Assembly (NCBI GenBank): GCA_024134725.1
Contig: CP099863.1
Coordinates: forward strand, 1,731,501-1,795,500
DNA length: 64,000 nt
Direction of reading: 5' to 3'
Source: Bacillus sp. 1780r2a1
Lineage (GTDB): Bacteria > Bacillota > Bacilli > Bacillales > Bacillaceae_H
Translations under genes and position numbers: made by a program
In this document: in pieces, positions 35,040 to 43,245 of the stretch
How positions within the stretch are numbered: position 1 is the first letter of the stretch
Layout of the letters: every line of letters starts with the position of its first letter
The notes under the pieces: generated by a model
What the model was told of the DNA's origin: nothing
The model's input: the letters and a program-made list of their open reading frames with translations, nothing else
The model's database searches: none

Positions 35040-35188
35040 TTTTCTCTTGTAGACATTTGTTCTTTTTGAGAGTACAATAGGTTTATTATCTGAAGAATTA
35101 TTAGAAAAATTAGACAGAAGGCTTTTTTGTCAGACAAATTATGTTACAATAGTTGAATATTAAAAACAGGTAAGGAAGTGTCTCAAAG

Positions 35189-36571
35189 ATGAAGGTTTCG
35201 AAATTTGGTGGGAGTTCAGTTGCAAGCGCAGAGAAATTTAAACAAGTTGCACAAATCATTCAAGCAGACAAAGAGAGAAAAATGATTGTTGTATCTGCAC
35301 CAGGTAAGCGATATGCTGATGACACAAAAATGACAGATTTATTAATTGCACTCGCTGGGCAGATTCAGCTAGGTGAAGATTATGTAGAAGAGTTTGGCAA
35401 AGTCATTGATCGTTATCGAGAAATTGTGACTGAGTTAGAAATGTCTGAAGGGATTATTACAGAAATCATTGAAAACATTGACTCCCTAATTTCTTTACAT
35501 AAAGATGACCCATTCCGCTTATTAGACTGTTTGAAAGCAAGCGGTGAAGATAATAATGCAAGGTTAATGGCTGCATATCTACAGCATTTAGGAGAAGAAG
35601 CTTCATATGTGAACCCTAAAGAAGCTGGTATTTTTGTATCAGATGAACCAGGTAGAGCAAGAATTTTGCAGCTTTCGTATGAAGAGTTACCGAAGTTAAA
35701 AGAGCGGGAAGGTATTTTAGTTATCCCAGGCTTCTTTGGTTATTCTGAACAAGGCAACATTGTGACATTTTCAAGAGGTGGTTCTGATATTACAGGTTCT
35801 ATTGTTGCAGCGGGTGTTAAAGCAGACTTATATGAGAACTTTACAGATGTAGATGCAATTTATAGCGTAGATCCAAGGCTTGTTGAAAAACCGAGTGAAA
35901 TGAAAGAAGTGACCTACCGAGAAATGCGTGAATTATCTTATGCAGGTTTTTCTGTATTTCATGACGAAGCGCTTGAACCGGTCTTTAAATCTGGAATTCC
36001 AGTATGTGTTAAGAACACAAATAATCCGAAGGCAAAAGGAACATTCATTGTTTCTAAGCGAAAAGTTGGTGACCAACCTGTCGTAGGCATTGCAGGTGAT
36101 AAAGGCTTCTGCAACATTCATGTTGATAAATACTTGTTAAATCGTGAAATCGGATTTGGCAGACGCCTTTTGCAAATTTTAGAAGACGAAGGGATTTCAT
36201 ATGAGCATACGCCATCTGGAATCGATAACATTTCAGTCGTTATGCGTGAACATCAGCTAACGCCGGAAGTAGAAGAGCGTGTACTTGACCGCATTCAAAC
36301 AGAACTAGAAGTAGATAACATTTCAATTGAAAGAAACTTGGCGCTAGTAATGGTAGTAGGAGAAGGAATGAACAGCTCTGTTGGAATTGCGGCTAAAGCT
36401 ACAGAAGCATTTGCCAAAGCAGGCGTGAATTTAGAAATGATTAACCAAGGTTCTTCAGAAGTAAGCATGATGTTTGGCGTAAAGGCTGATGCACTTGAAA
36501 AAGCTGTTCAGGCATTGTACAATACTTATTTTAATAAAATGTACAGTATTTCATATTCAAGCGTAAAGTAA
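35189..36571 (+). CDS. Aspartate kinase (YclM/ThrD type)
   Basis: 460-aa aspartokinase, making aspartyl-phosphate for Lys, Thr, Met and diaminopimelate. N-terminal KFGGSSVASAEKFKQ signature, catalytic domain to about residue 290 (VVSAPGKR, SRGGSDITGSIVA, and NFTDVDAIYSVDPR), then two ACT domains (VVGIAGDKGFCNIHV; ALVMVVGEGMNSSVGIAAKA). Length and the monofunctional layout match B. subtilis YclM/ThrD, the Thr-plus-Lys-sensitive isozyme. No lysine riboswitch precedes it. It stands alone, with a sigma-A-like promoter region about 40 bases upstream. Confidence 0.93.
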   Translation: MKVSKFGGSSVASAEKFKQVAQIIQADKERKMIVVSAPGKRYADDTKMTDLLIALAGQIQLGEDYVEEFGKVIDRYREIVTELEMSEGIITEIIENIDSLISLHKDDPFRLLDCLKASGEDNNARLMAAYLQHLGEEASYVNPKEAGIFVSDEPGRARILQLSYEELPKLKEREGILVIPGFFGYSEQGNIVTFSRGGSDITGSIVAAGVKADLYENFTDVDAIYSVDPRLVEKPSEMKEVTYREMRELSYAGFSVFHDEALEPVFKSGIPVCVKNTNNPKAKGTFIVSKRKVGDQPVVGIAGDKGFCNIHVDKYLLNREIGFGRRLLQILEDEGISYEHTPSGIDNISVVMREHQLTPEVEERVLDRIQTELEVDNISIERNLALVMVVGEGMNSSVGIAAKATEAFAKAGVNLEMINQGSSEVSMMFGVKADALEKAVQALYNTYFNKMYSISYSSVK

Positions 36572-36585
36572 TGTACTAATATGTG

Positions 36586-36643
36586 TATAATAAACGCCTC
36601 GTTGGGTATACGAAGAGTAGTCGTATATTTAAGGAGGCGTTTT
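36586..36643 (+). promoter_or_regulatory. Hairpin that buries the ribosome site of the YusW-like gene
   Basis: AAACGCCTC (36592-36600) pairs perfectly with GAGGCGTTT (36634-36642). A second perfect inner stem TATACGA / TCGTATA lies inside. The right arm contains the AGGAGG ribosome site, and T5 ends one base before the ATG at 36645. A TATAAT (36586-36591) just upstream could be the -10. It can be read as the aspartokinase terminator or as a translational lock. Confidence 0.7.
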
Positions 36644-36644
36644 T

Positions 36645-37121
36645 ATGTTGAAAAAAGTATCTGTTCTTTCTGTATCGTTCGCTGCTTTATTAGGTTTAGC
36701 TGCATGTAACAATGATGAGGTGGAATCTCCGCCGCCAGAAGCTCCAGTTGAGGATAACGTAGATCAGCAGTCAACAAACAACGAAAATGATCAGAATATG
36801 GCGTTTAATTTCTCAAAGTTTGATTTAGATGTAGAATATAAAGGTTTAAATAATGACTATGAAGTAGAATATGAAAATGAAAAAGATGATATGGAAGCAA
36901 AGATTGACGATGAAGCAAACGATAATCACTTAAAAGGCAACGAGGCTTTTGATGAACTATCACCTCAGTTTGAAAAATTAACGTTTGACCAAAATACATC
37001 TGAAGAAGATGTTGTCAAAGAAGTATCAAAGGTATTTAATTTAAAAAATGATTATGAATCATTTGAATTAGAAGTACGTTTTGCTGATGGAACTGAAAAA
37101 GAATACAATATTAACAAATAA
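36645..37121 (+). CDS. YusW-like lipoprotein
   Basis: 158-aa lipoprotein. The signal peptide ends in the lipobox LLGLAAC (Cys21), followed by an acidic Pro/Glu/Asn/Gln linker (residues 22-52). The C-terminal domain (FNFSKFDLDVEYKGLNNDYE; to FELEVRFADGTEKEYNINK) has the YusW-like pattern. It is anchored on the outer face of the membrane; function unknown. Its ribosome site lies in a strong hairpin. A repeat element with a terminator-like hairpin follows. Confidence 0.8.
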   Translation: MLKKVSVLSVSFAALLGLAACNNDEVESPPPEAPVEDNVDQQSTNNENDQNMAFNFSKFDLDVEYKGLNNDYEVEYENEKDDMEAKIDDEANDNHLKGNEAFDELSPQFEKLTFDQNTSEEDVVKEVSKVFNLKNDYESFELEVRFADGTEKEYNINK

Positions 37122-37128
37122 AACAAGA

Positions 37129-37332
37129 GGCTGAGACATAAGTATTTCAGTCAATGATCTGTCCGAACGATTGAGAGTCAACTCTCAATCGTTCGGATTT
37201 TTTATTGACTCAAAAAACAAGTTTAAAAAAGAGTGGAATAGAGCGTAGGACATAGGAGAATTAAAGGAAAGGTTTAGATTTTTCTCCGTGGAAAGAAAGT
37301 ATCTGGAGCGTGATGGAAAGGCTTTGTTTCTA
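37129..37332 (+). repeat. Dispersed intergenic repeat, copy C, with long tail
   Basis: The head box GGCTGAGACATAAGTATTTC starts at 37129. Exactly 33 bases later comes a perfect 17-bp hairpin, TCCGAACGATTGAGAGT / ACTCTCAATCGTTCGGA (37162-37197), with a 2-base loop, then a T-run and AAAAAACAAGTTTAAAAAAG. The tail continues with GAGTGGAATAGAGCG and a GGAAAG...TCTGGAGCG...GGAAAGG stretch that looks like a decayed longer repeat. It can end the YusW-like transcript. Confidence 0.75.
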
Positions 37333-37475
37333 CAATCTATGATAAAAAAGTAATGCTTTATCTTTGACTTGAGAAGGAATCATTTTGTTATATCCTGGTC
37401 TCTTTTTGTTTTGACGTCTAAAAACCTATGAAATGTGAAAGGATGATGATATGACAGCTGAAGGAGGAATAAAGA
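37333..37475 (+). promoter_or_regulatory. Likely sodC promoter region
   Basis: TTGACT (near 37363), 17-18 bases, then TTATAT; no operator was recognised. No gene is supported in this stretch. Confidence 0.35.
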
Positions 37476-38057
37476 ATGAAAACAATTGTAATGAAATGCT
37501 GTGTCAGCGCAGTTTTTTTACTATTAGCAGCCTGTGGATTAGGACAAGGTCATCAACATTCCCAGGAGGAATATCAACCAGCAGCAGAAGTAAATAAGGG
37601 ATCGATTGCCCCATTAACTGTAGAATTAATGAATACAAAAGGAGCAAAGGTAGGGATAGCAACGCTTACCGAAGAAAAAAATGGAGTGCGTATTAAAATT
37701 GAAGCAAAAGGGCTAACCCCAGGTAGGCATGGTTTTCATATTCACGAAATTGGTAAATGTGAAGTGCCAGATTTCAAAACGGCAGGTGGACATTTTAATC
37801 CCTATGATCGAAAGCATGGATTTAAAAACCCTAAAGGTCCTCACGGTGGTGACCTTCCTAATTTAGAAGCAGATGAGCGAGGGACAATTAAAGCAGAGAC
37901 TTTCGCTTCGCTTGTAACGCTAGAAGAAGGAAAGCCTAATTCATTACTTGATGTTGACGGTTCATCGCTTGTTATTCATGCAGGTCCAGATGATTATGAA
38001 ACGGATCCTGCAGGAAACTCTGGCGACCGTGTTATTTGTGGCGTTATTACCAAGTAA
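37476..38057 (+). CDS. sodC: Cu/Zn superoxide dismutase lipoprotein
   Basis: 193-aa exported lipoprotein (lipobox LLLAAC, Cys about 20; His-rich GHQHSQ next to it). The dismutase domain keeps all metal residues I can align: HIH in GFHIHEIGKCE, the bridging His in AGGHFNP, zinc His/His/Asp in KHGFKNPKGPHGGD, copper His in VIHAGPDD, and the active-site Arg in GDRVICGVI. The B. subtilis relative YojM lacks two copper ligands, so this protein is more likely an active enzyme. Ribosome site GAAGGAGGAA; monocistronic. Confidence 0.92.
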   Translation: MKTIVMKCCVSAVFLLLAACGLGQGHQHSQEEYQPAAEVNKGSIAPLTVELMNTKGAKVGIATLTEEKNGVRIKIEAKGLTPGRHGFHIHEIGKCEVPDFKTAGGHFNPYDRKHGFKNPKGPHGGDLPNLEADERGTIKAETFASLVTLEEGKPNSLLDVDGSSLVIHAGPDDYETDPAGNSGDRVICGVITK

Positions 38058-38071
38058 AATGTTTTTTAGTG

Positions 38072-38099
38072 AAAGTCGCGGTTATTCGCGGCTTTTTTC
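38072..38099 (+). terminator. Terminator after sodC
   Basis: The stem AAAGTCGCG / CGCGGCTTT with one G-T pair is followed by T6. Confidence 0.8.
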
Positions 38100-38175
38100 T
38101 TTTTGTTGATATTTTGGAGCAGACTATAAGTTGTCACATGAAAAAATGGAGCGCACAATAAGAGAAAGGAGGGTG

Positions 38176-39666
38176 ATGAATGTGAATAGAGAAGTTGTCG
38201 TAATAGGTGGGGGAATCGGTGGGCTCACAGCAGCGGCTTTGTTAACAAAAGTAGGGTTTTCTGTTACCGTGTTGGAAGCATCAAGGGAATGGGGGGGCTG
38301 TGCAGGAAAGTTCAACCGAGGTAAGTATACGTTTCCTGTAGGCGCAACGCTCGGAATGGGTTTTGAACAAGGTGGGGTTCATGAAAGAATCTTACGTTTT
38401 CTTGGTCTTGATGTGGAAGTTCAAAAGCTCAGTACGGTTATGGATGTACATTTCCCTCACCGAACACTCACTTATTATCAGAATCGTCAAGCACATATCG
38501 CTTACTTACAGAAAGAATTTAAAGGGTATGAGAGTAACATTATGTCTTTTTATAAAGAGGTGGAGCAAATTGCATTAGAAGTGAGAAAACTCATGGCTCA
38601 CTTACCTATTTTACCTCCTAAAACTTTTGCAGAATGGAGAAAGCTTGTAGCAGCGCTGGAATTTTCATCTTTACGGTTAATCCCTCACTTTCCCCAAACG
38701 TTCTCAGCGTTACTGAAGAAGCACGGCTTGCAAGGAGAAAAGGACTTTGTTCATTTTATTGATGGCCAGCTAATTGATAGCATGCAAACAACAAGCGCAT
38801 CTTGCTCGTTAGTTTTAGCATGTTTAGCACTAGACATTTATCACGAAGGAGCGTTTTATGTAAAGGGAGGACTGTATCAAGTTGCAGAAGTACTTCAGAT
38901 GTACATTGAAGACTATGGAGGAAAGACACTGAAAGGAAGAGAGGCAGTGCGAATAGAAAGAAAAGACAATCGGTGGATAATCCATGACCATCGTAATAAT
39001 GCCTATGATGCTTTTCATGTTGTGTGCAACGTTCCCATTCAAAACTTAAGCACAATACTAGATAAAGATGTGTACATGAAACTAACCCCAAAGCTGAGAG
39101 CGAAAGCAAAGTTACCGCAGTGGGGTACATTTACGATGTATTTGGCTATCAAGGAAGAAGATTTACCGAGTAACCTTTCTTTATTTCAGCAGATCCTTCT
39201 TTCAGAGCAAGGAGTTATGACAGAGGGTGAACATATTTTTGTATCGATTTCTCACCCTAATGACGAGAGACGAGCACCACAAGGCTATCGAACGATTACG
39301 GCCTCAACTCATATCGACTTAAGCAAGTGGCAAACAAGAGAGGCGTATGATCAAAGAAAAAAAATAATGGAAAAGAAAATGATTGCGGGCATAAAAACAT
39401 TAATTCCACATATTGAAAGGGCCATTCATCAAATTTCTGGTGCACCCATGGCATGGGAACGTTTCACATCAAGAGCCCACGGAGGTGTAGGCGGATTTCC
39501 TCAAACGCTAGAGCATGCTTTGTTTAACAGCCTTTCTCACCGCTCAGGTATTAACGGTTTATGGCTCTGTGGAGATACGATTTTCCCTGGTGCAGGAACG
39601 ATTGGAGCATCTGTAAGTGGGTATCATGTATTTCAAAGCATCACTGAACATAAATATACTATATAA
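38176..39666 (+). CDS. Phytoene-desaturase-like FAD oxidoreductase
   Basis: 496-aa flavoprotein of the CrtI/CrtN amine-oxidase-like group. N-terminal FAD fold VVIGGGIGGLTAAALLTKVG, then EASREWGGCAGKF. The C-terminal block WLCGDTIFPGAGTIGASVSG is typical of carotenoid desaturases and isomerases. No other carotenoid gene is near, so substrate is open. Several spore formers carry such solitary enzymes. ATG 38176 lies directly after GGAGGGTG; GTG 38182 is a possible alternative, while the upstream in-frame ATG at 38131 lacks a ribosome site. The nucleoside-hydrolase gene begins 33 bases later, probably in one operon. Confidence 0.82.
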   Translation: MNVNREVVVIGGGIGGLTAAALLTKVGFSVTVLEASREWGGCAGKFNRGKYTFPVGATLGMGFEQGGVHERILRFLGLDVEVQKLSTVMDVHFPHRTLTYYQNRQAHIAYLQKEFKGYESNIMSFYKEVEQIALEVRKLMAHLPILPPKTFAEWRKLVAALEFSSLRLIPHFPQTFSALLKKHGLQGEKDFVHFIDGQLIDSMQTTSASCSLVLACLALDIYHEGAFYVKGGLYQVAEVLQMYIEDYGGKTLKGREAVRIERKDNRWIIHDHRNNAYDAFHVVCNVPIQNLSTILDKDVYMKLTPKLRAKAKLPQWGTFTMYLAIKEEDLPSNLSLFQQILLSEQGVMTEGEHIFVSISHPNDERRAPQGYRTITASTHIDLSKWQTREAYDQRKKIMEKKMIAGIKTLIPHIERAIHQISGAPMAWERFTSRAHGGVGGFPQTLEHALFNSLSHRSGINGLWLCGDTIFPGAGTIGASVSGYHVFQSITEHKYTI

Positions 39667-39699
39667 CATGTGTGTGTTAAAAAATGGGAGGTGTGTGCT

Positions 39700-40653
39700 T
39701 TGCGAGCAGAGGTTAACGCCTTGTTATTTATGGACCCAGGTATTGACGATTCCGTGGCGCTTATGTATGCTCTTTTACATCCTAATATTAATGTAGTAGG
39801 AGTTGTGAGCGGATATGGAAATGTATCAAAAGAAGATGCAATTTTAAATACTTCTTATATTTTAACATTAGCAAACCGTAAAGATATTCCAATTATTGAA
39901 GGAGCTAAAGGGCCAATTACTGGTGAAATCTCTGTATTTTATCCCGAGATACATGGAGAAACGTTAGGACCAATTAATGTTTCTTCATCCTATGCGTTAC
40001 CAGTGGAACCATTTAGTAAATCATTTGAATTAATTGAAGCATATAAAGGAAATATTACGGTTGTTGCTACGGGGCGCTTAACAGAATTAGCTATGTTATT
40101 TGTACTTCATGGGGATGTATTAAATGAGTATGTAAGTGAATTTTTGATAATGGGTGGGGCCTTTATGGTGCCAGGAAATGTTACACCTGTTGCAGAAGCT
40201 AACTTTCATGGTGACCCTATCGCGGCTAATGTAGTGATGGAACGAGCAGAAAAAGTTCGGGTATATCCATTAAATGTTACACATAAGGTGATTGTTAAAC
40301 CCGAAACCATTCAAAAAATATCATCAACCAGTCAAAATCCATTTCAAGCTCTAGTCATACCAATTTATACTTATTATTTTGAAGCCTATAAAAAGCAATG
40401 GCCTGGTATACAAGGGACGCCTATACATGACATCGTCCCGTTAATGGCTTTAGTTAACGAGAAGCTGATTCAATATGTTCAACGTAAAGTAAGTATAGAG
40501 TTAAGTGGAGAAGCAAAAGGAGAAAGCATCGCAGATTTCCGTCCCAGAACATTAGTGGAAGAGCAAAAAGAGCCATCGTATATAGCATGGAATATTAATG
40601 AACAGGAATTCTTGAAAGAGCTTACAACAATTCTAGTTAGGCCTGTAATATAA
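39700..40653 (+). CDS. Nucleoside-hydrolase family protein, divergent active site
   Basis: 317-aa member of the inosine-uridine nucleoside hydrolase family, which cleave nucleosides to base and ribose and hold a Ca ion. The signature DTDPGxDDA appears here as FMDPGIDDS, so the first Asp, the catalytic base in well-studied enzymes, is a Phe. The other Asps, GAFMVPGNVTPVAEANFHGDP and the C-terminal HDIVPLMAL Asp are present. It is either a subfamily with altered chemistry or not a hydrolase. Starts at TTG behind GGGAGGTG. Follows the flavoprotein gene. Confidence 0.82.
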   Translation: MRAEVNALLFMDPGIDDSVALMYALLHPNINVVGVVSGYGNVSKEDAILNTSYILTLANRKDIPIIEGAKGPITGEISVFYPEIHGETLGPINVSSSYALPVEPFSKSFELIEAYKGNITVVATGRLTELAMLFVLHGDVLNEYVSEFLIMGGAFMVPGNVTPVAEANFHGDPIAANVVMERAEKVRVYPLNVTHKVIVKPETIQKISSTSQNPFQALVIPIYTYYFEAYKKQWPGIQGTPIHDIVPLMALVNEKLIQYVQRKVSIELSGEAKGESIADFRPRTLVEEQKEPSYIAWNINEQEFLKELTTILVRPVI

Positions 40654-40685
40654 GTAAAGTCCCCATGGTTATGGGGACTTTACTT
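40652..40685. terminator. Bidirectional terminator
   Basis: A perfect 15-bp stem AAGTAAAGTCCCCAT / ATGGGGACTTTACTT with loop GGTT lies between two convergent genes. Confidence 0.9.
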
Positions 40686-40686
40686 G

Positions 40687-41865
40687 TTATGATAAAAAGA
40701 GCTTCCACCACTTTCGCTTTCTTTTCATATCAGCAGCAGCCGTTTGACGAAATGTTTGAACAAAATCATTGAACATTTCCTCTCGTTCAGAAACATTTTG
40801 ACGATGAAGCTTTCGTTCTTTTTCCATTTCTTTTAAATAGTAAACTCGTTCTTCGTTCATGGAATCAATTAAATCTCGCAGCTCTTCTGTCGTATGACTA
40901 GAAGAATTAGAGAGTTTTTCGACCATAAATTTAACTTGATTCATTGCCACGGTAGAGTTGCTAGAAAAGCGGTCAAGCAAATATTGCATCTCTTTTGATG
41001 ACTCATCGGCGTTTGTTACAATATCTTTCATGTATAGTTTCATTTCTTCAGCGCTCTGCTCCGCGGTATGCGATTGTTCATCCATAATAGATGAGATTTC
41101 ATCCAGTGCTTTTTCGTTGGCACGAATGATTTTTTTAGACATATTCTCGACTTCTTTAGCGTTACGCTCTGAAGACTCAGAGATAACGGCTCCTACAGTT
41201 TCAACCATTTCGTACGTTTGATTAGCGCTCTTTTCAAGCTCTTTTTTTACTTCACCAACAATTTCTTCACGCACTTCATTACGCATTCCTTCCCGCATTT
41301 CTTTTAATAAATCATCTTTAAATGAATTCAGTACTTCAAAAACATCCTCATAACGTCGAACAGCTTCTACAAGCTCACCTTGCAGCATCTCTCTTTCGTG
41401 AACGATGACATCATGAGCAGATGGTTTTTCTGGTTCGATAGCAGACTCCTCAGTTTGCTCATTCACAAACTCCTCCATAGATGATACTATTTTTTCTTCA
41501 CTTAATGGCTGTTCAATAGAAGGAATGGTTTGTTCGGTGGTAATCTTTGCATCGTGTGTCTCAATTTCTTCTGTATTTGCAGGTGCAAATTCATCAACTT
41601 GTGTCGGAGCAGCTTCTTCATAGACTACCTTCGTTTCTTGACTCACAAGCTGTACGTATTCTTTTACTTCATCTAAGGTACAGTTTTCAGCAAACAGCTG
41701 GTTAATATCACTGAGTAACTCAATCTTTTCTTCCGTATATACACGCGCCCCGTCTATTCGATCAATATATAAATAGCCTTTTAAGGAATTTTCCCACCCT
41801 TTTAATGTGCGGCGGTCTATATTTAGGCGGTCACATACAGCTTTAATTGTATAAATCTCAGTCAT
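40687..41865 (-). CDS. MerR-type HTH protein with long coiled coil (RacA-like layout)
   Basis: 392 aa. Residues 1-70 are a MerR-like winged helix (YTIKAVCDRLNIDRRTLKGW, then RVYTEEKIELLSDINQLFAE). Residues 75-150 are an acidic disordered linker, and 150-375 a Glu/Lys-rich coiled coil with methyl-accepting-like spacing. The tail KRKRKWWKLFLS is short, basic and aromatic, suiting membrane contact. The layout recalls the chromosome-anchoring protein RacA (about half as long) and Bacillus MerR/DUF3967 proteins. A DNA-to-membrane tether is inferred. Ribosome site GAGGAGG. Single gene. Confidence 0.75.
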   Translation of the reverse strand: MTEIYTIKAVCDRLNIDRRTLKGWENSLKGYLYIDRIDGARVYTEEKIELLSDINQLFAENCTLDEVKEYVQLVSQETKVVYEEAAPTQVDEFAPANTEEIETHDAKITTEQTIPSIEQPLSEEKIVSSMEEFVNEQTEESAIEPEKPSAHDVIVHEREMLQGELVEAVRRYEDVFEVLNSFKDDLLKEMREGMRNEVREEIVGEVKKELEKSANQTYEMVETVGAVISESSERNAKEVENMSKKIIRANEKALDEISSIMDEQSHTAEQSAEEMKLYMKDIVTNADESSKEMQYLLDRFSSNSTVAMNQVKFMVEKLSNSSSHTTEELRDLIDSMNEERVYYLKEMEKERKLHRQNVSEREEMFNDFVQTFRQTAAADMKRKRKWWKLFLS

Positions 41866-42052
41866 TTTTTTTCCTCCTCTAATTCTTTCCTAATAATAAA
41901 AGTATGTACTAGCTTGATTTTCGTTGTATGTTGTATTCACCATATCTAACTAATTTTTCCTGCTAGGTGACAAAGGTTGTCAAAACTAGACGACATTAGC
42001 CTTTTATGTAAACAAAAAGAGAAATTTGTAAAACGCTCGTATGTATAAAAAG

Positions 42053-42108
42053 TTGACAACATAAACTAAGTTCGGTAAGATATGTTCAAATGTTTAAGTT
42101 TTTAAACA
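42053..42108 (+). promoter_or_regulatory. Promoter and ArsR-type operator
   Basis: Promoter TTGACA (42053-42058), 17 bases, TAAGAT (42076-42081). The inverted repeat TGTTTAA-N4-TTAAACA (42091-42108) covers about +3 to +20, a repressor position. The ArsR-family gene two places downstream is the natural candidate repressor. Confidence 0.68.
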
Positions 42109-42131
42109 TACAAACAGAAAGGGTGTTTTAA

Positions 42132-42911
42132 ATGAAAAAAGGATATGCTTTAATTACAGGTGCATCAGGTGGAATTGGAAAACAGTTGGCATATCATTTT
42201 GCAAAAGATGGCTACTCACTTGTCTTAGTAGCACGCAGTAAACAAAAGCTTGAAGAGCTAAAGAGAGAGCTTGAAGATAACTATTCAATTTCGGTTTTAA
42301 TTAGTATAAAAGATCTTTCTAAACAAGAAGAAGCGTTAAAACTTTACGATGAGATAAAGCAACAGCGAATTACAGTTGAGTTTCTAGTCAACAATGCTGG
42401 CTTTGGTTTATATGGTACATTTATCGAGATATCTTGGTCTGAAGAAGCAGATATGATTGACTTAAATATAAAAATGCTTACCTATTTAACAAAATTATTT
42501 TTACCGGAAATGGTGGAGCGGAATGAAGGGCGAATCCTTAACATTGCATCAGTAGCTGCATTTTTACCTGGACCATTGATGGCGGTTTATTATGCAACAA
42601 AGGCTTACGTTTTATCGTTTACTGAAGCGTTGGAAAATGAGTTGAAAGATACTAACGTAACCATTAGTGCACTGTGTCCGGGTCCTACTAAGACAGGATT
42701 TAGTGACCGAGCTAATTTAAGTAGCTCAAAATTATTTGAATCAGGAGCTCTACGTGTGGAAGACGTAGCGAAAACAGGTTATGAACAATTTATGAAAGGG
42801 AAAACAGTGATTATACCTGGAGCGAAGTTTAAAGTAGCAACTATGCTACCGAGGTTTTTGCCACGTAAATTGATTACAAAAGTTGTAAGAAGCATGCAAG
42901 AAGTTAAGTAG
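42132..42911 (+). CDS. Short-chain dehydrogenase/reductase
   Basis: 259-aa classical SDR. The NADP-binding TGASGGIGKQLAYHFAKDG (residues 9-27), NNAG (about 88), catalytic Ser in NIASVAAFLPG (about 141) and YATKAYVLSF (Tyr and Lys of YxxxK, about 155) are intact. PGPTKTGF follows. The substrate cannot be told. Lies 15 bases before the ArsR gene. It shares an operon with an aldehyde dehydrogenase, suggesting a pathway for reactive carbonyls or fatty aldehydes. Confidence 0.9.
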   Translation: MKKGYALITGASGGIGKQLAYHFAKDGYSLVLVARSKQKLEELKRELEDNYSISVLISIKDLSKQEEALKLYDEIKQQRITVEFLVNNAGFGLYGTFIEISWSEEADMIDLNIKMLTYLTKLFLPEMVERNEGRILNIASVAAFLPGPLMAVYYATKAYVLSFTEALENELKDTNVTISALCPGPTKTGFSDRANLSSSKLFESGALRVEDVAKTGYEQFMKGKTVIIPGAKFKVATMLPRFLPRKLITKVVRSMQEVK

Positions 42912-42926
42912 GAGAGGAAAGAAGTT

Positions 42927-43229
42927 ATGAGTACACGCGCAATGGAATTATTTCGATCAAGTATCCCTGTCTTTCAAGCATTAAGCGATTCAGCAAGGCA
43001 GGACATCATTTTATTACTAGCAGAAAAAGAGCCACTAACGGTCAATGAAATTGCAAACGAGTCAACACTATCTCGGCCGGCAGTATCTCATCATTTAAAG
43101 ATATTGCGTGATCAAAAGCTTGTAAGCATTGAACAAAAAGGAACACAGCGGTATTATTCACTTGCATTAGAAGATGCGGTCGAGCTGTTAAAAGATTTAA
43201 TTTCAACGGTGGAAACTGAATGTTTATAA
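42927..43229 (+). CDS. ArsR-family transcriptional regulator
   Basis: 100-aa winged-helix repressor (PVFQALSDSARQDIILLLAE; TLSRPAVSHHLKILRDQKLV as the DNA-reading helix; QRYYSLALEDAVELLKDLI). The metal-binding Cys motif ELCVCDL of metal-sensing ArsR proteins is absent; the only Cys is next to last. It probably senses something other than a metal ion. Located between the SDR and aldehyde dehydrogenase genes, behind an operator-like palindrome, so autoregulation of the three-gene operon is likely. Confidence 0.9.
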   Translation: MSTRAMELFRSSIPVFQALSDSARQDIILLLAEKEPLTVNEIANESTLSRPAVSHHLKILRDQKLVSIEQKGTQRYYSLALEDAVELLKDLISTVETECL

Positions 43230-43245
43230 TTAAAGAGGTGAAAAA

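Noticed and set aside
35041-35188. Lysine riboswitch ahead of the aspartokinase
   Set aside because: The 148-base region is too short and lacks the L-box conserved segments; the isozyme type also does not call for it.
38756-39130. Reverse frames inside the phytoene-desaturase-like gene
   Set aside because: No ribosome site and no known domain; fully covered by a strong forward gene.
42927-43229. Metal-sensing (arsenic/cadmium) ArsR repressor
   Set aside because: The Cys metal motif is absent and no arsenic or cadmium resistance genes are adjacent.
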